Shown here in pieces: positions 18,847 to 28,083 of a stretch of 64,000 nt of DNA. The DNA lies in the NCBI GenBank assembly GCA_018402565.1, contig JAGYIQ010000007.1:1-64000 (forward strand). The letters are read 5' to 3'. Both the position numbers and the translations under genes were made by a program. Position 1 is the stretch's first letter. Each line of letters begins with the position of its first letter. This DNA comes from Pirellulaceae bacterium. GTDB lineage: Bacteria; Planctomycetota; Planctomycetia; Pirellulales; Pirellulaceae. The notes beneath the pieces were generated by a model that worked only from the letters and a program-made list of their open reading frames with translations, did no database searches and was not told the DNA's origin.

Positions 18847-19111
18847 ACAGTAAGATCTGCACCAGATCTGGGGACACTGGGGAGGGGACACCTGGGGAGA
18901 GGGGACACCTGGGTGGAAAAGATCTGGGGACACTGAATGAAAATCTGGCAACTTCTGGTGGTGGCAACTTCTGGGGACGACAGTAAGATCTGCACCAGAT
19001 CTGGGGACACTGGGGAGGGGACACCTGGGGAGAGGGACACCTGGGTGGAAAAGATCTGGGGACACTGAATGAAAATCTGGCAACTTCTGGTGGTGGCAAC
19101 TTCTGGGGACG
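18847..19111 (+). repeat. tandem duplication of a 133-bp unit
   Basis: 18847-18979 is repeated at 18980-19111 with one base missing in the second copy. Each unit includes AAGATCTGCACCAGATCT, a GGGGACACCTGG pair and AACTTCTGGTGGTGGCAACT. Near-identity of the copies means the duplication is recent. Confidence 0.9.
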
Positions 19112-19183
19112 CTCAAGCAACGGCATCTCCCCGCTATCCCGGGGACAATCAAACACCAGACACCTGGGAATCTGCTGGGGATG

Positions 19184-19518
19184 GGAATCTGGTGGGGACA
19201 CTCAACCCAATCGTCTGACGGTACCCGGTGTACACCCAAGCAACAAAGGGGACTCCTGGGGACACTCAAGGAAGATCTGGAATCTGGTGGGGACACTCAA
19301 CCCAATCGTCTGACGGTACCCGGTGTACACCCATGGAATCTGCTGGGGACACTCAACCCAATCGTCTGACGGTACCCGGTGTACACCCAAGCAACGGTAT
19401 CTCCCCTCTATCCGCTATCATAGGAGGACATCTGGCGAAGGAGAACATCTGGCGAGGGAGAGCATCTGGGGGCGGAATCTGCTGGGGACACTCAACCCAA
19501 TCGTCTGACGGTACCCGG
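19184..19518 (+). repeat. four copies of a unit with GGGGACACTCAACCCAATCG
   Basis: Copies start at about 19184, 19279, 19335 and 19474. Each runs GGAATCTG, TGGGGACACTCAACCCAATC, GTCTGACGGTACCCGG and usually GTGTACACCCA. The copies are almost identical but separated by different short spacers. Confidence 0.88.
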
Positions 19519-19745
19519 AATCTGCTGGGGAGAGCATCTGGGGACACTGAAGTAATGGGGACATCAGGCGAAATGGACAGATTGACTGTGTGTCCCAAGC
19601 GGACCTCCCACCAAGCGGACCGTATCCCTGAGCGTGTGTCCAGATTGATTGTGTGTCCCCGTGGCGATTCTCTGGACCAACAGGGGGACAAGCACCAACC
19701 GGGCACCACCAATAGGGGCCAAAGAGGGGGCACGCAGTTAATCTC

Positions 19746-20149
19746 GCGTTGACCCACATCGCCACGAGGATTCACGATTGTTCTCGGCATGAGTGGACAA
19801 AGGCAGATCAAACGTGTGTAACCAGACGAATGCCAAGCACGCCAACGTTGCAACAGTTGCTATGAAGAGAAACTCAGCGAAATTCGCTAGAATATGGCCG
19901 GCAAGGCTAGAGTATGGCCGACTGCGGGTTTCGTGTGTGCGAGTCGGGGCAAAGGCAAGTCAGAGTTATCGTGATGTGGGCAACCTGGTCGTGGTCGACA
20001 GGAAAAGGTGATTCCAAGAAAAAGCAACGGTCTTGGAGCGGGCAGGAAACGGTCGCCGCGGGAAGGTGCGGAACGGTCCCTTGGCCGCGCTGAAGATTTG
20101 GCTGCAGCGGGATGATTGGCTAGGTGCCTGAGCGCTGGTTTTCGCCAGA
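19746..20149. other. non-repetitive intergenic region
   Basis: Unique sequence between the left repeat block and the 3' end of the HUH transposase gene. I see no gene, tRNA or clear terminator in it. Confidence 0.5.
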
Positions 20150-21241
20150 TCAGTTAGGCATCAGCTGTCGCGTCTTGGCGGGGACGTTGTACCGCTGGCC
20201 GCTTTTGCGGCCGCGTGTCGCGTCGATCACGGTGGGCTTGCCGGCCACCGCACTGAATAGGTCGCCAAAGTTTTTGGTCAACTCGCACCAGACCTCGACG
20301 TCGATCCCCAATCGCTCGAACAGCGGAGCTGCCGTCGCGGGCGTGGCGCCCCGTTTGTCCGATCGCAGTTGCCGCGCAGTCCAATCCAACAGCTCCAAGT
20401 ACTGGGCGGTCGTCATCGGCAAAAAACCTTTGTCGCTGGCTCGCAGCCCACCCGTATGCACGCACGGTCCGGTCCCGCTGCCCTCCTCCGTCAGGCAGAT
20501 CGGACTCAGCGACCGAGCAATCGGCTTGAGCCTGCGGATCGGATCCGCGTCGTTCGACAGATGGGCACCATTCGATGTTTGCCCCGTTGCCTGGGCGCGC
20601 AACTCCAACGCCCGTTGCTGGGCCGAGGTGTACACGCTGGTTTCGATCGTCTCGGCTAGACCTGCTCGAATCACATTTAAATCCACGTAGGCTGTACAGG
20701 ACAGAATCGCAGTGTCATCGAGCAACCGAACGGCTCGGAATCGTGCCTGCCAGAACTTGCCGGTCTCGCCGTCTTCCAGATTAGCTCGTCGACCGATTTT
20801 CTGGCATAACAGCCGCATCCACCATGAAATATCGCTCAGCCGCAGGCGGATTTGCTGCAACCTCGCGGAATCCTTTATGATCGTGTCCAGCTCCTTTTGC
20901 GTCGGTTCTGCTGGCTGGTTGTTGCTATCACGGCGTTTGGGGCAGAGCATGAGCCAGCGACGTGCGACTTCCGCATCATCCCAGGTTTTGACCACGTCTG
21001 GCCGAGACCGCAGGATCAAGTGGAAGTGATTCGATAGAACTGCAAAACAGAGCAGATCTATGGAAAAATAAAGCGCGAGATTCTGGAGCTCGGTTTCCAT
21101 CCATTCTTTACGATGGTCGTAATTCTTGCCAGTCAAGGGATCGTCGCCCATGAGGAAGCACCGCCGAACGGTGCGGTTCATCACGTGTACGGTCGCCACT
21201 TCTTGCGGACAATAGACTTCCGCGCGTGTCATTCTCGCCAT
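20150..21241 (-). CDS. REP-associated tyrosine transposase-like (RAYT/Y1 HUH) protein
   Basis: 363 residues. Y1 HUH nucleases of the IS200/RAYT kind cut single-stranded DNA at hairpins; RAYTs are linked with movement of REP sequences. The HUH motif is N71-H72-F73-H74-L (NHFHLILR). The helix with the presumed catalytic Tyr is CTAYVDLNVIRAGLAE (Tyr185), after FWQARFRAVRLLDD as in RAYTs. In RAYTs that helix usually reads Y..NP; here it is Y..LNV. The N-terminal part and a 170-residue C-terminal extension follow planctomycete relatives. A strong GGAGG lies 6 bases before the ATG at 21241. The gene lies between repeat blocks sharing GGGGACA in opposite orientations. Confidence 0.9.
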   Translation of the reverse strand: MARMTRAEVYCPQEVATVHVMNRTVRRCFLMGDDPLTGKNYDHRKEWMETELQNLALYFSIDLLCFAVLSNHFHLILRSRPDVVKTWDDAEVARRWLMLCPKRRDSNNQPAEPTQKELDTIIKDSARLQQIRLRLSDISWWMRLLCQKIGRRANLEDGETGKFWQARFRAVRLLDDTAILSCTAYVDLNVIRAGLAETIETSVYTSAQQRALELRAQATGQTSNGAHLSNDADPIRRLKPIARSLSPICLTEEGSGTGPCVHTGGLRASDKGFLPMTTAQYLELLDWTARQLRSDKRGATPATAAPLFERLGIDVEVWCELTKNFGDLFSAVAGKPTVIDATRGRKSGQRYNVPAKTRQLMPN

Positions 21242-21529
21242 CTAACACCTCCACTTCACAAAAAAGCGATCAAAGAAAATTCTGAGCCAATTGGCTGCCT
21301 GAGAGGTATTTTCCGCACCGTTGTGACACATCAGGTCACACCGAGCTAAGAATCTTCAGATTTTTTTCTGGCGGGAGATTTGGGGCCGCCAGTTCTCCAC
21401 CCGTGCCGGCAGACCCTTGGCATACTGAAGGGTTCATTTTCTTCAATAAGAGCGATTCTCCTACTTTTGGCAGGCCAGCGTCGTGCAAGTGCCGCGCATT
21501 TGCCGTCGGAGATTTGTGAAAACATTTGT
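21242..21529. other. leader region of the HUH transposase gene
   Basis: Unique sequence of about 290 bases with no gene. It should contain the promoter of the transposase gene on the minus strand. The short inverted repeat TGTGACACATCAGGTCACA near 21325 is the only structure that stands out. Confidence 0.5.
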
Positions 21530-22188
21530 GTATCCCCCAGATCGCCCCCCCAGATCGCCCCCACCGGAACTAGTTGTGTGTCCCCAAGCTCCAAGCTCCC
21601 CCGTACTGCGGTCTTCCTGCGGTCTAGTTGTGTGTCCCCGTACTCCCAGTCCCCCGTATGTCCGTTGTGTGTCCCCGTACTGTCGTCCCCCCCCGTATGT
21701 CCGTTGTGTGTCCCCGTACTGTCGTCCCCTCCCCGTATGTCCCCGGAAATTAGTTGTGTGTCCCCGTACTGTCGTCCCCCCTGTCGCCAATGTCCCCTCC
21801 AAACTGCCTCCTCCCCAAGCTGCGTGTCCCGGATCTAGTTGTGTGTCCCCAAGCTGCGGTGTGTCCCCAAGCTGCGGTGTGTCCCCAAGCTGCGGTGTGT
21901 CCCCAAGCTGCGTGTCCCGGAAATAAATGTGGAAATAAATGTGTGTCCCTAGACTTCCCCCCGCGGAAATTGGTTGTGTGTCCCCCCCGTACTGCGCCTG
22001 CGGTCTAGTTGTGTGTCCCCGTACTGCGGTCCCCGTACTGCGGTCCCCCCCGTATGTCCCCGGAAATTAGTTGTGTGTCCCCGTACGGCGGTCTCCGGAA
22101 ATTAGTTGTGTGTCCCCGTACGGCGGTCTCGTACTGCGGTCTCGTGTGTCCCCGTACTGCGGTCTCCCCGTACTGCGGTCTCCGCGAG
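21530..22188 (-). repeat. array of TGTGTCCCC units right of the HUH transposase gene
   Basis: Irregular tandem repeats built from TAGTTGTGTGTCCCCGTACT, CCGTATGTCC, CCCCAAGCTGCGGTGTG and GGAAATTAGTTG blocks. The shared core TGTCCCC is the complement of GGGGACA, so the array is in the opposite orientation to the one on the left side of the transposase gene. The CCCCAAGCTGCGGTGTGT unit is repeated four times at about 21846-21910. Confidence 0.9.
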
Positions 22189-22324
22189 GGGCGGTGTGGC
22201 CAAGAGGCAACGATCCTTCTTTTTGATTATTAGGGGGGAGGGCGGTAGCCGGTCAGTCATAGCTCCGCCGGGTCAAGCCCGGGATGGTGGGCGGGGATGT
22301 CGACCAGCAGCCCGCTGCTGGTTG
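22189..22324 (+). repeat. copy of the dispersed GGTGTGGCCAAG repeat
   Basis: GGCGGTGTGGCCAAGAGGCA, a TTTTTGATTATTAGGGG segment, then GCCGGTCAGTCATAGCTCCG and GTCAAGCCCGGG. The same order of blocks is seen at 59-60 kb and 62.2-62.5 kb. It sits exactly between the TGTCCCC array and the minisatellite. Confidence 0.88.
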
Positions 22325-23865
22325 GAGGTGAGATGGGGACAGAGGAATGGGAACAGAGGAATGAGGACTGGGGAATGGGGACAGAGGAATGGGGACAGAG
22401 GAATGGGGACAGAGGAATGGGGACAGAGGAATGGGGACAGAGGAATGGGGACAGAGGAATGGGGACAGAGGAATGAGGACAGAGGAATGAGGGACAGAGG
22501 AATGAGGACAGAGGAATGAGGACAGAGGAATGGGGACAGAGGAATGGGGACAGAGGAATGGGGACAGAGGAATGGGGATAGAGGAATGGGGACAGAGGAA
22601 TGGGGACAGAGGAATGAGGACTGGGGAATGAGGACTGGGGAATGAGGACTGGGAGGACAGGGGAATGGGGACAGAGGAATGGGGACAGAGGAATGAGGAC
22701 AGAGGAATGGGGACAGAGGAATGGGGACAGAGGAATGGGGACAGAGGAATGGGGACAGAGGAATGAGGACAGGGGAATGGGGACAGGGGAATGAGGACAG
22801 GGGAATGGGGACAGAGGAATGGGGAATGAGGACTGGGAGGACAGGGGAATGAGGACTGGGAGGACAGGGGAATGGGGACAGAGGAATGGGGACAGAGGAA
22901 TGGGGACAGAGGAATGGGGACAGAGGAATGGGGACAGAGGAATTGGGACAGAGGAATGGGGACAGAGGAATGGGGACAGAGGAATGGGGACAGAGGAATG
23001 AGGACAGAGGAATGAGGACAGGGGAATGGGGATAGAGGAATGAGGACAGGGGAATGGGGACAGAGGAATGAGGACAGGGGAATGGGGACAGAGGAATGGG
23101 GACAGAGGAATGGGGACAGAGGAATGGGGACAGAGGAATGGGGACAGAGGAATGAGGACAGAGGAATGAGGACAGAGGAATGAGGACAGAGGAATGAGGA
23201 CAGAGGAATGGGGATAGAGGAATGGGGATAGAGGAATGGGGATAGAGGAATGGGGATAGAGGAATGAGGACAGAGGAATGGGTACAGAGGAATGGGGACA
23301 GGGGAATGGGGACAGAGGAATGGGGACAGAGGAATGAGGACAGAGGAATGAGGACAGAGGAATGGGGACAGAGGAATGGGGACAGAGGAATGGGGACAGA
23401 GGAATGGGGACAGAGGAATGGGGACAGAGGAATGAGGACAGAGGAATGGGGACAGAGGAATGGGGACAGAGGAATGGGGACAGGGGAATGGGGACAGAGG
23501 AATGGGGACAGGGGAATGGGGACAGAGGAATGGGGACAGAGGAATGGGGACAGAGGAATGAGGACAGAGGAATGAGGACAGAGGAATGAGGACAGGTGAG
23601 ATGGGTACAGAGGAATGGGGACAGAGGAATGGGGACAGAGGAATGGGGACAGGGGAATGAGGACAGGGGAATGGGGACAGGGGAATGAGGACAGAGGAAT
23701 GAGGACAGGGGAATGAGGACAGGGGAATGGGGACAGAGGAATGGGGAATGGGGAATGGGGAATGGGGATAGGGGACTGGGGACTGGGGAATGAGGACAGA
23801 GGAATGGGGATAGGGGAATGGGGGCAGAGGAGTGGGGACAGAGGAGTGGTGACAACTGTAGACCG
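22325..23865 (+). repeat. 14-bp minisatellite, about 105-110 units
   Basis: Unit GGGGACAGAGGAAT, with variants GAGGACA, GGGGATA and AGGGGAAT scattered along it. The strand is almost purely G/A plus regular C and T at fixed positions. No stop codon appears on the minus strand in two frames, giving artificial reading frames of about 600 codons with a 14-residue repeat. The left end starts abruptly after a dispersed-repeat copy; the right end decays into GGGGACTGGGGAATG and GGAGTGG forms. The copy number is counted by length, not unit by unit. Confidence 0.95.
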
Positions 23866-24984
23866 GCAGCCCGACGCTTACCTTGAAGCGAGAGTCGGCG
23901 GGAGTGAGTGCTCGCGGATGGAACGATGGAGGCAGGAATTGACTGGCAATCGAGCGCCGGTTTTTTGGTTCGTGATACTGGTAAGTGTGAGGCCCTGGCG
24001 TTACCAAACGCCCAGTCAGCGGGTCGTTGTTCGCTATCGGGCCCCGCCGGTAGGTGAACCGCTAGAGGGGGGAAGGACGCACAAAAATCCAATCGCCCCG
24101 ATTGTTTTGTGAATTGGTAGTTTGGTATTGTTTTTCGCTCATTGTGGGCTTGTGGGACCCCTGTTTTCTGGATTAGTGACGATTAGCGTCGATTAGTGTT
24201 CCACCCCCCTTCAGTGGTAACCAGCAATGGAAGTTTTTCGTGGGATCGGGTAGCGATAAGGTTGGCCCTGGACCGAGCCGTTCTTGCACTCTTTAAGTTG
24301 GCTTTTTGCTCTCCATACGCTTGAATGGTCGTGGGCGTTGTCGACGGTTTGGCGCTGGGGCCAAGGGGCAAAGAGCCTTCTTTTTGATTATTGGGGGGAT
24401 AGCTGGTAGCCGTTCAGTCATCGCCCCATCGGCACGAGGCCGAAGGTAGCGATGTGACTAAGGGACCACTGGCCAAAAATTGAATGGTGTCTGTGAACCC
24501 GAACCTTTACGAAGTTTGCGGAGCCGAACCTTTACGATTTCTGGTTCCTTGCCGATGTTGACATCGGCGAGTTGGGGGCCGTTTCGGCGGGGAACGGGAG
24601 CACTTGGCGAGGTTCCGTTGGTTGGTGTCTTTTCTGTTGGCGGCGTTTTTCCATGGCGCCTTCCGCCTAAAGACGGGACTACAAGCGGGGTCGGCTAGTC
24701 GCGAGACGTATCCAATGGAAACGTTCAGAGCTAGTCTGAAGAAGGCACATTGAAGCGAGATCTGGTCGCTCGTAGTTCCGCCTTTAGGCGGCCGCCCTCC
24801 TTGCCCTATTCGCCCTGTGTATACAGGCGAGTCTACGAGTGATCCCACCGACCCCACCGGCCTTGGGGCTCGAGTATTTTTCGCGAAGAGCGGATATTTG
24901 CTTGCGTTGGGTTGCGCAACAGTGGACAATGGCACTCGCGTGTTGACTTTGCGCATCACCATCGATCATTGAAGGAGCGTCCCA
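23866..24984. repeat. intergenic DNA with several dispersed-repeat fragments
   Basis: No gene. 24062-24200 shares blocks with 11480-11585 (GGGGGGAAGGACGCA; GATTAGTG motifs). 24350-24460 is a degenerate copy of the CCAAGGGGCAAAGAGCC / GTAGCCGTTCAGTCATCG repeat. 24552-24569 is a small palindrome GCCGATGTTGACATCGGC. 24768-24815 has the CGTAGTTCCGCCTTTAGGCGG / CCCTATTCGCCC block that recurs twice near 58.7 kb. Confidence 0.8.
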
Positions 24985-27222
24985 GTGACCCGTTTAACGC
25001 GAGCGAAATTCAACTTGTTGGCTTTCATTGCACTCTGTTGTCTAAGTTGGTCGGATGTGGCTATCGCTGGAGTTGTCCAGGACTCTTTGGTCAATCGCAA
25101 CCTAGCCAAGTTACCAGGGTACCGCTGATCAACTGTCTGATGAGCCCGTGAATCTGCCAATGATCGCTCGAGTGGATGCGCAGCCGTTATTGCTGCTCAC
25201 CAGTCGACTTCGCGAAGCGATGGAAACGATTGGTACGCCGCTGCCAACAGAGGTGCAAGCTCGGATCGCTGGTTTGTCAGTGGAAGACGACGAAGAAACG
25301 ATCACAGCCGCAATTCAAGAGGCACTTGATCCGGGCTCTGTGTGGCAGCGGTGGCCATTTCTGCGGCAGGTGAAGTCGAGGTTACCGCTGGTCAGCAGGT
25401 GACGGTCGAAGAGCACGGTTGGCGAGTGATGTTACTGAAAGTCATTAACCATGCCAATCTTCAAACGCAGTTACAGACGCGCAGCCCCAATGCACCGCCT
25501 ATCCCGACGGGTCCTCAAGACGATATTGCCAATCGGTGGATGCTGCTGAACTTACATAACGAACGGCCATTGGATTCGCGATTGAGTGGCTTGGAGTTGG
25601 AGTATCGCATTCTCTTGATTTCGTCGGTGAGCACGGACGGCGACAGGGGAAACTCGCGTTCAGTCCCAACGGTGAAAGCGGCCAATGGTCTGATACGACG
25701 ATTAATGTTGAGACTCTACCGGCCACCAAGGTCGAATTCCGCGTCACCGATGCTGATGGCTCGCCGTGCATGGGCTGCTTCGAGATTCGCGATCTTCAAG
25801 GTAGGGTGTACCCGGCTCAGCCCAAACGCTTGGCCCCAGATTTTTCTTCCAAACGCAAATCTATCGTGAGACTGGCGAGTCAGTCATGTTGCCCCGCGGC
25901 ACCTATACCGTGATCTGTCCGCATGGTCCAGAGAGTATCCCTGAAACGCAGACCATTCACATTGACGAGCAACCCGTAACCATCGAGTATCAGGTTCAAC
26001 GGTGGATCGATACCGCAAAGCTGGGTTATTGGAGCGGGGATCATCACATCCACGCCGCGGGTTGTTTGCACTATGAAAACCCGACTCAAGGTGTGCATCC
26101 GCCTGACATGCTGCGGCACATCATGGGCGAAGATGTCAAGGTCGGTTGCTGTTTGACTTGGGGGCCATGCTTCGACTACCAAAAGCAATTTTTTACCGGC
26201 CGTCCTGACGATGTCAGTCGCTATCCCTATTTGCTGAGATACGATGTGGAAGTCAGTGGCTTCGGTTCACACGAATCCGGCCATTTGAATCTTTTGAAGC
26301 TGAGCGAGCAGATTCCGGCTGGCGGGGATTCTAAAACCCATTGGCCAACGTTGGGGTTGAACACGTTAAAATTTGCCAAGCGACAAGGTGCGGTCACTGG
26401 TACGGCTCATAGTGGCAATGGTCTGGGGCAAGTCGTTGGGCGAGTGGCTGGGGTCGATGGCCCCCACAACTTGCCATGTTTCGCTATTCCGGCCTTCAAC
26501 GGATTGGGGCCCACGAATTTATCATGCAGGTGACGCATGAGGTGGATGGACCCAACGGAACGAAGGTTCCGCCATCGATTTTATTGCCACAATGGATACG
26601 ACACGAGAACACGAGTGGAACATTTGGTATCACGTTCTCAATTGCGGTATTCTCATCGTCGCCAGCGGTGAGACCGACTTTCCGTGCATCACCGGCGAGC
26701 GAGTAGGCTTGGGTCGAGGTGTACGAACCTGCCCAGCATGTTGGATTACAACGAGTGGGTGGAAGCCTTGCGACGAGGCGAAAGCTATGTCAGCGATGGG
26801 TCCGCGCATTTGTTGAATTTTGCACGGCACGCTGATGGTACCTTCTCGGTTGACGTGGCGACTCGCAAGAACGAATTTCCTGAAGTCGAGGTCGAGTTGA
26901 TTGCCAACGGCTATCCCGTGGAAGTGCAAAAAGTTCGAGCGGATGGCGAAATGCGGTCGTTGAAGCTTATGGCTCCAAAGTTGGAACAAAGCAGTTGGTT
27001 GGCGGTTCGTATCTTTCCTCTGCCCATACCAATCCAATTTGGGTGAAGTTGGACGATAAGCCGGTGCGAGTGGCTACAAGCATCGACTGGTGTCTCGCTT
27101 CTCTGGAGCAATGCTGGAAAGAAAAGGCTCGGACCTATGCTCCGGCAGAGATCGAAGAAGCCAAGGCAGCTTACGATCACGCCCGCCGTGTTTATCAAGG
27201 AATGCTGGATGAAATCAAATAG
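24985..27222 (+). pseudogene. exported CehA/McbA-family metallohydrolase, many frameshifts
   Basis: The start is well marked: GAAGGAG 8 bases before a GTG, then a signal peptide (TRAKFNLLAFIALCCLS...AIA). The rest reads as one protein of about 745 residues only if the frame is changed repeatedly, near 25100, 25345, 25620, 25850, 26490, 26650, 26700 and 26990. Family landmarks are the metal-binding YWSGDHHIHAAGCLHY with PTQGVHPPDML, HESGHLNLL, GTAHSGNG and, later, NEWVEALRRGESYVSDG. Such proteins are PHP-like predicted metallohydrolases. No in-frame stops appear between the shifts, so these may be consensus errors and not decay. Confidence 0.8.
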
Positions 27223-27759
27223 TTTTTGTCAGATGCGTCCCCAGATTCAATATCGGCGGTTGGTTGGGTTGCTGAGTGTCCTCGTCGCTGGTCTGCTGTT
27301 CTTTGCGTGGAACAATGATCGCGAAGCCAGATTGCTGGCGGCACAGCAAGGCAACGCGGCACCCGAGGTATTAATCTCCGTTTCGATCTCGCCGGAAGCT
27401 AGAGTCAAGGCCTCACTTGAGGGTGCACCACGAGTATTGCGGCAAGGTGAGTGGAAGGAGTTTTCGGTAACGATTGAGAACATGGCTGGGATCACATCGC
27501 CGCTCGTGATTGAATGCGAGCAACTGCTGAAGGACGAGGCTGACCAGTCACGTTCACGATGGCTGCGGATCGAGTGGGAGTCTAGTAAGCCTCTGACGGG
27601 GCGTTAAAGGAAACGCGGCAACTGCGAGTTTGGAGTCGGGATCAAGGCATTCGTTCCGCTGTTCTGAACTTCAACGCCGGTCAAGGCACCCAAGACCTCG
27701 GCTTTCGCAGCGATGTTTTGCTGAGTTTTCAGGTGCTGGGAAAACCGAAAGACGATTAG
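27209..27759 (+). pseudogene. membrane-anchored beta-rich hypothetical protein with one frameshift
   Basis: Starts at an ATG inside the last codons of the metallohydrolase gene, so the two are coupled. An N-terminal hydrophobic anchor (LVGLLSVLVAGLLFFAW) is followed by a domain that looks like an immunoglobulin/DUF-type beta sandwich (QGEWKEFSVTIENMAGI). The frame stops at 27607 after SSKPLTGR. Shifting by one base at the GGGG near 27600 continues as LKETRQLRVWSRDQGIRS and so on to a natural stop at 27759. Function unknown; its gene order suggests a link to the metallohydrolase. Confidence 0.6.
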
Positions 27760-28083
27760 TGTGTCGGCGGTACGCTGAAGGTGATATCGGCCGTTTCTTC
27801 TTTATCGGCCATTGTGCCTGACGCTGCTGTGTGGTTGGTTGGGCGGCCATTTCACGTGCTTGATTTATGAGCGATCGCGTCCGGCGAGCAGAGCGACGTG
27901 AGCCGTCCAGGTTTGGTCCGTGCATCGTCGCTGGTTGTTCAGCCGCAGCCAACCAATTGACGAAGCGGTGTTGTTGACGCGAAAATCAACCATCAAGAGC
28001 TTGGCGCCGGGGACGTCACGTGTGGTTGGTTTCTGCTTGATTGATGGTTGGTTACTGATGCCGAATGTTGTCGATGCTGCCGA
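27760..28083. other. intergenic region before tex
   Basis: No gene recognised in about 320 bases. A minus-strand frame through here (27865-28137) has no protein-like features except a short VDFRVNNTASSIGWLRL stretch and overlaps the tex start, so it is not called. Confidence 0.4.

Larger units (their letters stand above)
18503..19745 (+). repeat. array of GGGGACACTCAA-type repeats upstream of the Wadjet operon
   Basis: From about 18640 the region is built of several different units that each contain GGGGACA on the plus strand: GGGGACTCCT / GGGGACACTCAAGGAA units (18665-18830), a 133-bp tandem duplication (18847-19111), four copies of a 45-60 bp unit (19184-19518) and a final mixed segment (19538-19690) repeated at 8458-8640. 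No gene is visible; reading frames across it are low-complexity shadows. Confidence 0.88.

Noticed and set aside
18640..22188. CRISPR array
   Set aside because: Units vary in length and the spacers are themselves repeated; no constant direct repeat of 24-40 bp with unique spacers and no cas genes.
22253..24092. Two overlapping minus-strand reading frames of 584 and 611 codons with a 14-residue repeat (PHSSVPIPLSPFLC)
   Set aside because: Both frames are open only because the 14-bp unit has no stop on that strand; the translations have the same composition in either frame, no start signal, and end in unrelated repeats. Treated as noncoding minisatellite.
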